Of a stretch of DNA of 64,000 nt, positions 11,050 to 22,432 are shown piece by piece (the first letter of the stretch is position 1; every line of letters starts with the position of its first letter). A model generated the notes under the pieces. That model saw only the letters and a program-made list of their open reading frames with translations. It did no database searches and was not told the DNA's origin. Made by a program: the position numbers and the translations under genes. The stretch is from Uloborus plumipes (lineage: Eukaryota > Arthropoda > Arachnida > Araneae > Uloboridae), in NCBI GenBank assembly GCA_038373865.1, contig JAXGGA010004468.1, forward strand, positions 1 to 64,000, read 5' to 3'.

Positions 11050-11121
11050 CAGAACCCCCTTAAGTTCTGTTAGTAGCCTCATCGTGGCAAGGGGGTGTTC
11101 CTGGGAGGAGTGAGTGATGTA

Positions 11122-12253
11122 CAGGGGTTGGACAAAAATATGGAAACACCTTAAAGAAGACACGTTTCCTTGTCTAATATGGTGTAGGAAACCCGTTGAA
11201 AATTCAAAACAGCTTGCAGTCTTCTCGGAATGGATAAATACAGTTCCTGTATGTCTGCCGGGGACTATTGTACCATTTTTCATGTAAAACGGTGGCAAGT
11301 TCAGATAACGATGTTTTCGGTGAATAACGAGAACACACTTTCCGCTCCAATGTAGACCACAAAGGTTGGACAACATTCTGGTCTGGAGACTGTGGTGGCC
11401 AGGGGAGATGTGATAAATCATCGTCGTGCTCAGAAAACCAGTCCTGGACAATATAAGCTGCGTGAACAGTAGTGCTGTCATTTTGGAAGATACGATCACC
11501 ATTGGGGAATAAAATTTGGATTTTATGGGATGGACTTGATCGGCCAAAACGTTCACATAAGTCTTGGCAGTCATGTGCCCTGACAGAGTTATCATGGGGC
11601 CAGAAGAGAATTACGATATGGCTGCCCAAACCATCACAGAAGCCCCGCCATATTTCATTCTTGGCAATAAGGAGTTTGTATTATAGACTTGAGATGGCGT
11701 TCTCTAGACGTAAACTCTGCCAGAAATGGGAAACAATGTGAAAGAAGACTCAGCAGGCCATATTACTTTCTTCCACTACGCTATAGTTCAGGCTTTATGA
11801 CTTAAACACCACTTTTTCCTGTTTCGGGCGTTAGCATCCTTGATGAATTAATTTTCAATAGCAGCACAGCCAGCAATTCCCTTTTTATGAAGCTCTCTTC
11901 TAATTGTTTTGGTACTCACAGGGTTTGATAACATGCCATTCGTTTCGGGAGTAACTTTTGCAGCTGTGGTCTTCTTATTTTTTATCACAATTGCCCTCAA
12001 TGATTGTCTGTCACGATCACTAAGCACACAGTTTCATCCACAGTGTGATTTAGCGTATGATGTTTTTCTGCATTTCAAATATTTGTAATAAATCTGCTCC
12101 GACAACGACTGAACTGTTCAACATATTTACGAAGTTGTATAAGTAGCGTCAGTAGACGAAAACGCTAGTGCCACTTACATATTTCATTGAAATCAATCAT
12201 TCTTTTCAAACATGCATTTCACTAGGTGTTTCCATATTTTTGTCCAACCCCTG
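11122..12253 (-). mobile_element. Tc1-like transposon, defective
   Basis: 1132 bp with about 29-bp perfect inverted repeats (CAGGGGTTGGACAAAAATAT... at both ends) and TA duplications at 11120-11121 and 12254-12255. The size is close to a full Tc1 with short inverted repeats. The transposase lies on the minus strand but is broken by frameshifts and stops. Confidence 0.93.
11170..12060 (-). pseudogene. Tc1 transposase pseudogene (DDE superfamily)
   Basis: N-terminal part at about 12050-11850 reads LSDRDRQSLRAIV, TTAAKVTPE, VSTKTIRRELHKKGI, the HTH region of Tc1 transposases. The catalytic part is decayed. The first motif WSDESSFT reads WPAESSFT (Asp to Ala, near 11745). The second is FQNDSTTVH, with Asp retained. 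The third, SPDLNPIEN, reads SPDQNVVQP, so the Glu of DD34E is Gln. Frameshifts separate these blocks. The element cannot move itself. Confidence 0.85.
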
Positions 12254-12333
12254 TACGTCGGGAGTGTATACTCCTGGTAGGGTCACCCAAGACGTGAAGG
12301 TCACTCCTTTTTTCCCAGCTAATACTAACAGGC

Positions 12334-12534
12334 ATGGAGCCAAGACAGTCTTCTATCCCTGGGTGCTCCAGTCTCCGGATAACAGAAGATGCATTTTCCT
12401 CTTATGAATCAGCTGAATATCTTCTCTGCCCTAAGTGCCACTATGACCAGGCTTCACCTCAACATATCTTGGACTGTTTGGGCTTGACCTGGGAGGATAT
12501 CCATGCTATCCCTTTTGGTTTTGGATTTCATTAA
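12334..12534 (+). pseudogene. LINE protein C-terminal remnant with zinc-knuckle motif
   Basis: Contains CPKCHYDQASPQHILDCLG, a CCHC pattern typical of the end of LINE ORF2 proteins after the RNase H or RT region, then ends FGFH at 12534. Only the last 50-65 residues exist. Followed by an AAC-rich tail. Confidence 0.6.
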
Positions 12535-12608
12535 TGTCAACGGATTCGTCGAGGTCTGACTTCGTCGAACCAGATGGGAGATTAGAAACAACAACAACAA
12601 TAACAAGA

Positions 12609-13334
12609 CAGAAAATGAATTAAAGAGCTAGTTGGATATTTTCAAAATTTCATAGACAACAAAATAATGTATATCTTATATCTTTAAACGAGCAATTCTT
12701 GTATGTATAATGTATATACATATATATATATTTCGGATCTCGAAAATGGCTCTGACGATTTTGATAAAATTTTGTATTTAGATAAAGTTTTGGTTTCTGA
12801 GTTCATCTACATCGGCGATTTTTCTGTAAAAACGCGAGTTTTCACAAAAAAAAAAAAAACATTTTTTGTGCCTTCATTAAAATTTTGAGAAGCTTTCTTT
12901 CGTCATTTTCTTTATGATTGCCATTATTGTTACTGTTTCATAGCAACCACGTTTTATTATAACAATGGATTTCATATTTAATCACATCAGCGTAATTTAA
13001 AATTTTTATGGCATTTGGCAAACGTGTTTTGGCAACACGTTAGAATTGTTACTGTTTTTGAAGTGTTATATAAAGAGATCGATCAAAATAAAGCTATTGT
13101 GGTGTGATCTTACGGTGCGCATCGTTTAAAAAAGGTTGCGTTTTTTTTAAATAAATTACTGCTGTTTTAAATACGTAATTGCAATCAAGGGCTTAATAAT
13201 GTTTTTCAAGTTTATCTAAATAAGTTCTTCGAACTTCGAACTTAAGAAAAAAAAAACCACGATTTTACAAACCTCATTTTTTTTTTTTTTTTTTTTTTTA
13301 AACCGAGAGGGCTCGGTCGCCGGGTACTTGACAT
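12609..13334. other. Intergenic, low complexity
   Basis: AT-rich, with a TATATA run at 12713-12732 and a (T)21 run near 13278-13299. The last 8 bp (CTTGACAT, 13327-13334) are the target duplication of the hAT that follows. Confidence 0.5.
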
Positions 13335-13737
13335 CAGTGGCGTAGCAAGAACAAAATTAAGACTGGGCGAATAAATTTTGCGAGGCCCCCCCCCCCCCGG
13401 TTTAGAGATTTATTCCAGTTGAAGCTATTCAACTATTCTGTAAAAAACAATAATAATAAAAAAAGAAAACTTTCTCGTACTTGTTGTCAATTGCATGTTG
13501 TAAAAATTAAAATATTATGCATTTTCAAAAATATTAGTGATGGAAACATACAATATGAAATATTTACACACATTTTGGGGTAGATTAAACTACTTTGAAA
13601 TACTTGATATAATTAATTTTTTGACACAATATTTTGATGAGCTATGAAAAAAATTTATAACTTATGAAACTGCAAATAATACTTATTCATTCTGAGTTTT
13701 ATTGATATTACGCTCTAAAAGATCGACTGTGCAATTA

Positions 13738-15553
13738 GGGTGTATCACGATTTTTTTTTTTGGAAATTCCAAATTTCAAGTTGATAAAATGCTGTCACTA
13801 TATTCACATAGTTAAAAAAAAAAAAAAAAAACATTTGAAATTGAAAAATGTTTGGTCTGCCGGGACGGGAGTACCTTGAAGTTTCAAGTTTTTTTTGGTA
13901 AAAACAATATTTTTAAAAGTATAAATTATGTGTAATGCAAAAATAATTATTTAAGTGCAAAAATGGACTACTTAAGGAGTAATCTATCAATAAAAATGCA
14001 TTGGAGCTAAAATTTAACTTTTAGGTTTCCAGAAAAAGTTATGAAAATCCTCACATTCTTGCAGTCAGTCATATTTTTAGAATATTAACCCATCCTGCAG
14101 AATAATTTTTATTATTGTATTGTTACAAATCTTGTAAATAGTAGTGGTTTTTCCTGCCTTGCTTTATTTTCATTAGTTTTGGTTTTATCTGGCGACATGT
14201 TGCAAATGTATCTGAAGATATCACTTTTATCATCTGTATACCGGCCCTGAAACACTTTGCAGTTTTTACACTTGCCCTAACTTTAATAAGCGTGAAGACA
14301 TTTTCGCGTGGTTTTTTTCTTATCGCTAGAATTTGTGAATGGATTGTTCAAGTTATGAATGAAACAAAATATTCCGGGTTATTCTGGAATATTGTCGTAA
14401 TTTCTTTCCGTGTATAAATAGCTGGCCTTGAACACAAGTCAGTGAGTTGTTTTCAGATTTGATCTGGTGACTCGTTTTCATTCGCTTTGAGCGGATGGTT
14501 GTTTTGCTTTTGTAATTGCTTTAATTACTGTTTCACGTTTAGATACGTGGTGCTGAATTACTGTTGAGAGTACAGTGTACTGTTTTGCTGCCTAATTGCT
14601 GATGTTTTAGCAATTGTTTTCTGCTCTTATTGTAAATAGTGTACATACTTGTAAATAAATTTATAGTTACTTCCTCAAGATTGGAATGCTCATTTGAAGA
14701 AAGTTGAAGGTGCTACGGACTCGTTACAATTTTTTGGCCCCACGTTGGGCGCCAAAATTCTATATTCTTCAGATACATTTGCAACATTTGTGATATCTTC
14801 AGATACATTTGCAACATGTCGCCAGATAAAACCAAAACTAATGAAAATAAAGCAAGGCAGGAAAAACCACAACTATTTACAAGATTTGTAACAGTATTAA
14901 TAGTACAAACATTGCAGTACAGCGCTTTGAAATAGCGAGATTGCTTCATTTTTCCACTAAAATAATTATTTTGCTTGACACATAATGTATACATTTTTTA
15001 TAAAGAATCATCGTTTTTTACTAAAAAAACTTGAAATTTCAAGGTAATCCCGATCGACCTAAATATTTTTTCAATTTCAAATATTTTCTTTTAGTAAACT
15101 GAATATAGTGACAACTTTTTAATCAACTTGAAAATTTTGAATTTTTCAAAAAAAAAAAAAAAATCCGTAATACACCCTATGGGTAAATTAAAATATTCTA
15201 AAAAATATGACTGACTAGCAAAAAATGTGAGGTTTTTTCATAAACTATTTCTGGAAACCCAAAAGATAAATTTTTAGCTCCAATGCATTTTTCTATAGAT
15301 AGATTACCCCTTAAGTAGTCCATTTTTCGCACTTAAATAGTTATTTTTTTGTGCGAAAAATGGACTACATAATTTACACATAATTTTATACATTTTTTGT
15401 AAAAAAAAATCGTCGTTTTTTTCTAAAAAACTTGAAAACTTCAAGGTAAATCCCGGCAGACCTAAATAATTTTTCAATTTCAGAATGATTTTTTTCAACT
15501 TAAAAATTTTGGATTTCCAAAAAAAAAAAAAAAAAAAAATCGTGGATACATCC
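13738..15553. repeat. Composite foldback MITE: three copies of a ~230-370 bp unit
   Basis: Outer arms 13738-14093 and 15183-15553 are inverted copies (GGGTGTATCACGA at left, TCGTGGATACATCC at right, TA at both borders). A third, inverted partial copy lies at 14953-15180. Shared text includes TTTAAGTGCAAAAATGGAC, AATGCATTGGAGCTAAAA and CTTGAAGTTTCAAGT. The TA borders suggest a mariner/Tc1-type MITE family. Confidence 0.75.
14121..14893. mobile_element. LTR-retrotransposon fragment with inverted ends
   Basis: Starts TGTTACAAATCTTG (14121) and ends with its inverse, CAAGATTTGTAACA (14893). It is bordered by GTAT on both sides (14117-14120, 14894-14897), a 4-bp target duplication. The left 608 bp look like a full LTR ending CGTTACA at 14728, with TATAAATAG near 14415 and AATAAAT near 14654. 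A primer-binding-like GC-rich site (GGCCCCACGTTGGGCGCC, 14737-14754) follows, then about 105 bp of the LTR start in reverse. Confidence 0.7.
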
Positions 15554-15765
15554 TATTGGGGCGTGTGTTGGGAGTAAAACACCTTGAGAAGCAAACTTAG
15601 AATTTTCTTGGTCCAATCCAAACAAAATGAGCCATCAGACTTTGTTATTTGGAAAAGATGAGGGACATAAAAAAAGATGAAGAAAATTTTTCTTCCCAAC
15701 AGATGTTTCAAATATAGATTTTTTTGACTAGAAAAGAAGTTTCAAGAAGGAAGCCAAATACTATA

Positions 15766-17079
15766 GGGTGAAGTGGGGGAATTGTGTACCTGTTTTGACG
15801 AAATTCAACTTCTTAAGTCTCTGGTGGGGATGGGGGTATTCAGAATTTTATTTTTTTTATATCATCTTTTAGCGGCGTTTCTCTAGATTACAAATCACTC
15901 CAAAGAATTTTTAAAAAAACTATTTTTTTTCATGGTTGTATTGCTATGTTTTTAAAACCATCTCTGAAGTACACATTTGCCCCACAAGTTGGGGCAAATG
16001 TGTACGCCGCATGAAAATCCTATACAATTCAGTTGTTTTGCTGTTGGGCCAAATAAGTACAAAAGAGCAGTTAAGGACAAAAAATTCTGTGTATAATTTT
16101 TTTATTTCCGAATTCTCCAGCGGAAGCTATGCACTTTTTTGTTGCCCACCTTCTGTCCTCTCTTGATTGGTACAGTTTATAAAGGTGAAAACAAAGTACA
16201 AAGCATAGGATTAAAAGGGAAAAAACGTCTTTAATAGCAAAATTGAAAAGAACATGCCAAAATTTGTATCTTGGTATGTAAAAAAAAAGGAATTATAGTG
16301 GCGAGTCCTGGCCAAAATGAGAATAGCAAATTTGAGTGAGACCTTCAGCAACTCTGCTAACCCATGTTGTAGGAGGAAAATTTAGCTGGGAATATCAAAA
16401 CACCTCTTTTTCCCTCAGATGGCTCTGGAAGCTTGGTGACAATAGCATTGCCATCGATTTCGCTAATATCTTCAGAGTGAGGGTAAACGAAAGTGTTTTC
16501 TCCATTTTTTTCAATTAATTTATTGTGAGGAGGTCAATCAAACATTTGGGAACAAAAATACACGCCCTAATAAGATTGTAAAAGTCTAATAAGGAGTGGG
16601 TGAATGTGTATTCTATGTAAATTTTGCTTAGGGTAAATGTTTACTGTAGTACACATTTGCCCCAGGAAAAAGTACACATTTACCCCGTGACTAAAAACAA
16701 ACCGGGGTAAATGTATACCCCAACAGTATGTATAGGTAAACATTAATTCAACTATTCTGCAGCCATTAATGAGGAAAACAACTTACCTTCAAGTGATGTA
16801 TCCAAGAACTAATCAAATTTAGCTGAAAATGGTGATCCTGCAGCACTGTAAACAAAAAGTCCCACGAAATGTGATTCACAACGAAAAAAAAACACCTGAC
16901 GAAAAGGAGGCAGATTGATAAAGCCTTATTATCTGGACATAGGTGCAGCCATCTGAGAAGTGATCACTAACCTACAGGCTTCCAAATGGTGCCACTAGAT
17001 AGCAGCTAGCTTCAGTTTTTCCTCCCTTTTTCAAATGAGTACACATTTGCCCCAAGTACGCAATTACCCCACTTCACCC
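15766..17079. mobile_element. MITE-like element with GGGTGAAGTGGGG ends
   Basis: 1314 bp. Ends GGGTGAAGTGGGGGAATTG at left and the inverse of GGGTGAAGTGGGGTAATTG at right, bordered by TA. It contains at least six copies of a GTACACATTTGCCCC-type motif in both orientations (15970, 15990, 16651, 16669, 16704, 17039). No transposase was found. The terminal repeat and TA border suggest a mariner/pogo-type family. Confidence 0.75.
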
Positions 17080-17807
17080 TACTTTGCTTGTAGCTTTCAA
17101 ATGCTAGCTCTAATCAGTTACTTTTGTGAACTAGGGATTTTAAGCTAAATATAATCAAAACAGAGGCTCTATCATTGATTCTAAAGAGCCTCTAGTTTCA
17201 TCCAATGGTGGTAGTTCTGCTGAGACAATGTAATGTAGGTCTGCTTCCTGAATTTCAGTGCAAAGTTTTTGGTGGTATATCACTGCTTTACTTACAATGT
17301 GGAGAGTCGAAAATAATATTTCTTTTATTGGAAAAGTTAGAAAATTGATTTATCACAGAGGAAGAAAATATAATCTTAAATAAAAAAAAGAAATAGTTTT
17401 GAAGGGTTTAGTCCCAAAATGCATGAGTTTGAAGGGCCTTCAAACGAAAAATATCTTAAGTGAAGGAGTTTTGGCGGAGCGTACAAACCCTGACACTTCT
17501 GAAATTTTTATTTTAATAACGCTACAAGCATGAGAAGGTAAAGATAAAATCTGGCGCAGCGAGGGGACAAACATTTCCCACAGGCCTTGCATTCAATATT
17601 TTTGGCAATCCTAAGGGCACTTTTGACCGAAACACTCTTCCAGACGGTAATTCTGACTGTGGGTAACATAAACGAAGCATTCTTTCTGACGATTTTCGTC
17701 ATAATATTGGGAACATTCAGGTGTCAAACATTAAAATTTCTGACGGAGGGCCTGCATTTCTCCCTCCATTCTCCCCAAACATGTGGGAATTCTACTAAGA
17801 TGAAATA
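17080..17807. other. hAT interior, no gene recognised
   Basis: AT-rich sequence between two nested elements. I could not match it to a hAT transposase. It ends at the TA (17806-17807) of the next insertion. Confidence 0.45.
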
Positions 17808-19231
17808 CACTGCTCGACATTGAAAATGCAACACCAAGAAGGAGTGGTCAGAAATTGATGAAATTTGGTAAGAAGACAGACACAGCATGGGCAATAAGTG
17901 ATATTTATTTCAAAATAAATAAGCAAAATTTAGAGCGAGGACGGCGTCGGCTCAGTAAGAAGTAGGACCACCGCGGACAGCGATGCACGAAGAAACACGT
18001 CTAGGCATGGAGTCAATAAGCCTGCGGACGGTGTCCTGAGGGATGGCACTCCATTCCCTTTCAAACCATTTTGCCACAGTTTCGTCCTCTGAACGAGGCA
18101 GTGACAGGTTTCTGCAAAACGGCGTCCAATCACGTCCCACCACATGTTTCGATTGGTGACAAGTCAGGAGAGTAATGGTGGCCAGGAAAAGCATCTGTAC
18201 ACCTCGTAGAGCATGTTGGCTGATTAGAGCACTGTGAGGCCGGGCGTTATCCTGTTGAAAAATTGCATTTGGCAGATCCTGAAGGTAAGGGATTGCCACC
18301 GGCCGCAGTACATTATCTACATATCGTTGGGCCGTCATAGTGCCCCGAATACGAACTAGAGGTGATACGGAATTGTATGCAATAGCGCCCCAAACCATTA
18401 TGCCACGTTGTCGCGCTGTGGGGCGTTCCACAGTTACTGCCGGATTCGATATTTCTCCACGTCGACGCCACACACGTATGCGATGACTATCGCTGGACAA
18501 ACAGAAGCGGGATTCATATGAGAACACTACGGTTTGCCATTCTGCCATCCACGTCGCTCTGGTCCGGCACCATTCCAAACGTTGGAGTCTGTGCTGTGAG
18601 GTCAATGGCAGTCTTCTTAGCGGGCGCCGTGATTGCAGGCCACGTGCAACCAGTCGACGGGAAATGGTTCTGGTCGACACAGGAACATCCAGGGTACCTT
18701 GCACGTGCTGCAGAATCGACGTACAAGTGACTTGCGGGTCCGCCACAGCTTGTCGGTGAATCCGTCGATCCAAGCGGTCTGACGTCACTCTGGCTGCACC
18801 TGCACCCCTCAATGTGGCTACATTTCCTCTTTCCAACCATCTCCGACACAGCCGATGCACAGTGCTTGCATCCATGTGGGTATCAGCTGCAATTTGACGT
18901 ATGGACCAATCTCCCCTTCTCAGTCCGATCACCATACCCCTTGTAAAAGTCGTCTATATGCTGGAAGTGTCTTCGTTGAGGACGGCGTGGCATTTTCCTC
19001 CTATCACACGTATCTTTCGAGACAAAAAACCAAATTTCTCCGATAATTAGTCTGGCAGAAAAAAAACCAACATGAACATAGCCCCACTTTTTCAACTTCA
19101 TTCTCTTATATCTTACTTCACGCATTTTCATATCATTTGCATAACTCAGTGACGTGCGTCTACGGTAAAAATTTTGCATGAATTTTCTGACCACTCCTTC
19201 TTGGTGTTGCATTTTTCAATGTCGAGCAGTG
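17808..19231 (-). mobile_element. Tc1/Tc3-like transposon, near full length
   Basis: 1424 bp with about 47-bp inverted repeats (CACTGCTCGACATTGAAAA..., ACCAAGAAGGAGTGGTCAG) and TA duplications at 17806-17807 and 19232-19233. A single transposase gene on the minus strand fills most of it. Its GC content is clearly higher than the surroundings, which suggests recent arrival. Confidence 0.93.
17952..18935 (-). pseudogene. Tc1/Tc3-like transposase, 327-codon frame with disabling changes
   Basis: From 18935 on the minus strand: HTH WSIRQIAADTHMDASTVHRL (residues 9-28), then the second DNA-binding region to about residue 110. The first catalytic block is VVFSYESRFCL, where the family has FSDESRFCL, so the first Asp is Tyr. 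Next come GIMVWGAI and the second Asp in FQQDNARPH. The third block is frameshifted: SPDLSPIE is readable near 18165 in one frame and MWWDVIGRRF in another, while the long frame reads unrelated residues there. It is a young but dead copy. Length is close to the usual 340 residues. Confidence 0.88.
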
Positions 19232-19233
19232 TA

Positions 19234-20005
19234 AAATGAAAAATAACTCTATAAATGATCATCTGGCTATGATTTTTCGTGTTGATTTTCGGAAAAACTT
19301 CATGTTTTAAAAGAGTAAGTGTCCAGCAAAATGAGGGAAGGGGGAGGGAGGTTTGCCCCTCCCCCTCTCGACTCAACGCTTTTTGCTACTGGGTTTTCCA
19401 TCTATTCAACCTCACAATTTCAGCCATTGGCTAAATCAATTTTTATTATTTGGCTGCCCCTAAAAAGCAGGGACTGCAGTAATCGGGCTTTGTAGACCAC
19501 ACCTCTCAGGCCTTTTTTTTAAATCAGGCCCTGAGTGTAAAAAAAGGCTTTTTATAGCTATAGTTGGTAATTTCTAAAACCAATGTATCCACGTTTTCGA
19601 TTATAGTCTGTTTTGGGGGTCCTATGCATCTATGGCATTGCCTTCAAAAAAAAAAAAAAATAGTGAAGCATTGTTCCCCTGGCCAGGTTGGGGGCTCCAG
19701 ATGTCCTTTAATTGAATGCAGATAAAGATTCAGACAAAACTGTGACAGTGAATAAGATAGCACGCCGAAAGTTCAGAAAAACTTGGATCGGACAGAAGTT
19801 CGAAGCGAGAGCTCTTCGTTTGTTTTAATTTTTGACGAGAAAAAATAGTGTTTTCAACTGTATGATTCGGGAATACCTTATAAATTTTTTTCTCGGAACA
19901 AAGTTCGAATGGAGAAAAATTTGGGGTTAAGTAGAGATGCGAGTCCCCTGGAAGCGCGAGGCCCTGGGCGGTCGCCCGATTCGCCCACCCCTTGCTACGC
20001 CTCTG
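19234..20005. other. Right part of the hAT element
   Basis: No gene. The subterminal region (19920-20005) is GC-rich with GGGCGGTCGCCCGATTCGCCC, typical of hAT ends rich in short repeats. Confidence 0.5.
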
Positions 20006-20013
20006 CTTGACAT

Positions 20014-21424
20014 GATTTTCTCATCTTGGGAATTTCATAAAATAAATAAAAACTTTGCAGTTTATTTCAAGACCTCACTTTGCTGAACTGGAAAATCTTA
20101 AAGTGAAGTTTCTTGACTGATTGGACATTGAAAGTTAGAAAACCAAGTATTGCCGTTTATTTGCAGAAAATTTTAATTGCGTAAACATTTTTTCAAAAAA
20201 CTTGGTGACGCGTTAAAAGATGCAAAGTGTGCGAACATCAAATGTTGCATTCGAAGTACGAAGTTAATCTTTAAACAATGGAACAGTCCTCCATCAAAAT
20301 TTTTGGCCATTAAAAATTTGCAGTTGCATTGCTCATAATGTTTGAGCCTTTTTTTTTTTTTTGTCCATCATTATTACAACTCGTAATTACTGAAAACTTT
20401 GAAAGCAGTAAAGCATTGAAAACGTTCTGCTCTATCATTTTCTCTGGAATATAAATTTTTTAATGTAAGTATTTTAATACGAAAAATATTTTCAATTGAA
20501 TGAAATTTGAAAGACTCGTTTTACACTTGGCGCACTCAACTTATTAGCGCAATAAATCCCCCCCCCCTTTTGCGCTACAACTTTTTCATGCAACTCTGTG
20601 GTTTTTTTTTGACTCTTTTGGCGGATTATTTTAAACATTGATTATACCTTTTTTTTTCTTTTTTTTTTTTTGAATAATATATTTATTTAACGGAATTTTT
20701 ATATTTTAATGATTTAATAGATACTTTCCAGATTTTTTTTTCGTTTTACAATGTCACAATTCATAATTTAATGTTCTATGTTTTGGGGAATGTGGGAGTG
20801 TTTTTGTTTTTCGATATAATTTTCATTTAATTGATACCTTTGCTTCCCCCCCCCTCCCCCCCCAGCAGAAAAATTCGCAGAAAAATTCGAAATGACGGGT
20901 CCGTAATATCTTCAAACTTGCAGTGCATCACTGCTCGCAACCCTTGATTGAGAAAATTTAAATTTTGTCAGAAACAAACAAGCTCCGTTCTCTTTTTGGA
21001 ACAATCATGAATTTCTTTTCATTCTGATTTGACTGTTGTAATAGTTTCTTTGATTTTTTTTCATACTAGTCTAGCCAGTTTTTAATGTTTAGTTAGATAG
21101 ACCCATCATGGCTACAAATCGTCCACGGTTTGCGTTCATTCAAAACTTAACTAAAGCGCAGGTTTTACAGTTGAAAATCTTTTTTTTTGCGTGAAAAATC
21201 ACGTGTTTTTTTTTTTTTCCCCAGAAAAACACCTATATAGATAAATTTAAAAAGCAAAATTTCCAAGTTACTAATTCTGATCAGGCAAGATTGATGAGAA
21301 ACAAAATTACTAGAACGGTATACGCTGTAAATATAATCTTTCTGATGAGTATACAGGCAAAAATTAGCCGCAATAGCCACATAAACTCATCCCGATTACC
21401 GTTTCTTTTTTTTTTATGCAGATG
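20014..21424. other. Intergenic, low complexity
   Basis: Many T and C homopolymers (20350, 20563, 20848, 21180). No gene or bounded repeat recognised. Confidence 0.5.
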
Positions 21425-21645
21425 CCTTGTACTCCCCCCCCCCCTCCCCCAGAAGCCATCAGCTTCAACATATATGAGGGCTGCGTACTATGCGCTTTGC
21501 CTCCTGTCAAACACAGGACAGATTTACGCTACGGAGAGAATGAAATAACATCCATGGGCAGCACGGGAATCGAACCCGCGATCACTTCCTTACGTGTGGC
21601 ACTCGGGGACTGCCGCGGTAAAGCTATTGAATAGCATTGTTTATC
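21425..21645 (-). repeat. tRNA-derived SINE, minus orientation
   Basis: On the minus strand the B-box GGTTCGATTCC (complement of 21566-21576) sits inside a tRNA-like 3' half ending CCCGTGCTGCCC, followed by a body and a C/G-rich stretch at 21430-21450. The A-box side is degenerate and the acceptor stem cannot pair, so it is a SINE rather than a tRNA gene. Confidence 0.6.
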
Positions 21646-22320
21646 AACTTGTGCAATTATAATTATTTATTAATTTTATTTATGCAGCATTTTTTTTTAG
21701 ATTAATTCATATTTTTTCTTTGATATTAATTCAAGTTACACTTTTTGAGCGTGGTGACCGAAAACGCAGACTATCCATACATAAATATCTTGTGTGCACA
21801 TGATATTTTATCTGCGTTGTTCTTAAAAAACATCGCTTTCTGTTTTGAAAAAGTGAAATCAAAAGACAAAAACATTATTATTTGACTTGAGAAAAGCCAC
21901 GAAGAATCATGCGAGAAACAAAAATAATATCAAATTTAAAATTCGCTTCCACCAAATGTTGAGATGAAGTACCGAATAATGATCTAAATGGAGGAAAGCC
22001 TTCGAAAATAAGGGATTTAGATTTCAATTGCAGGTTTTAATTTCACAGAAATTTAGGGGTTTTAATTAATTTCTCCAGAACTAATTGATATTTCGGAAAA
22101 TCTTTTTTCATGGATACTTTCGTAATCATATGGACATGCCTGCCAAAGTTTAAGTCTGAGGCTTCAGCTGTGTTGGCTGTGCTTTGATACATAAAAATTA
22201 TCTCAGGACAATGATTATGTATATGAAAGTAAAAATTTCAAAAAGACCATAGAAATGAATATCATTATGTAATCCAGAGAAGCCTTACATTCAAAATTGT
22301 CATTATTACGATTACTGTGA
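21646..22320. other. Intergenic, nothing recognised
   Basis: AT-rich, short frames only. Confidence 0.5.
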
Positions 22321-22322
22321 TC

Positions 22323-22432
22323 ACGTCGGCCTAGAGCCGCTATATAGACGTATATATAGGGGCGTATATATAGACGTATATATAGACGTATATATACGAC
22401 GTATATATAGGGGCCTTACGTCGGCCTGGTTG
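22323..22432. repeat. TATATA/GACGTATATATAG minisatellite between ACGTCGGCCT repeats
   Basis: Five to six copies of a 12-16 bp unit GACGTATATATAGG at about 22340-22405, with ACGTCGGCCT on both sides (22323 and 22420). Confidence 0.6.

Larger units (their letters stand above)
11050..12600 (+). mobile_element. LINE (non-LTR retrotransposon) 3' remnant split by a Tc1 insertion
   Basis: Flanks 11050-11121 and 12254-12600 look like one repeat copy cut by the Tc1 at 11122. The right part contains a LINE C-terminal zinc-knuckle-like motif and ends with a 3' UTR and an (AAC)n/(AAT)n tail at 12589-12608, typical of target-primed LINE insertion. The left limit is approximate. Confidence 0.55.
13335..20005 (+). 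mobile_element. 6.7-kb hAT transposon with nested insertions
   Basis: Ends are CAGTGGCGTAGCAAG (13335) and CTTGCTACGCCTCTG (ending 20005), an imperfect hAT terminal inverted repeat, with perfect 8-bp duplications CTTGACAT at 13327-13334 and 20006-20013. No hAT transposase was recognised, so it is either non-autonomous or has lost its gene. It hosts foldback MITEs at 13738-15553, an LTR fragment at 14121-14893, a MITE at 15766-17079 and a Tc1/Tc3-like element at 17808-19231. Confidence 0.9.
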
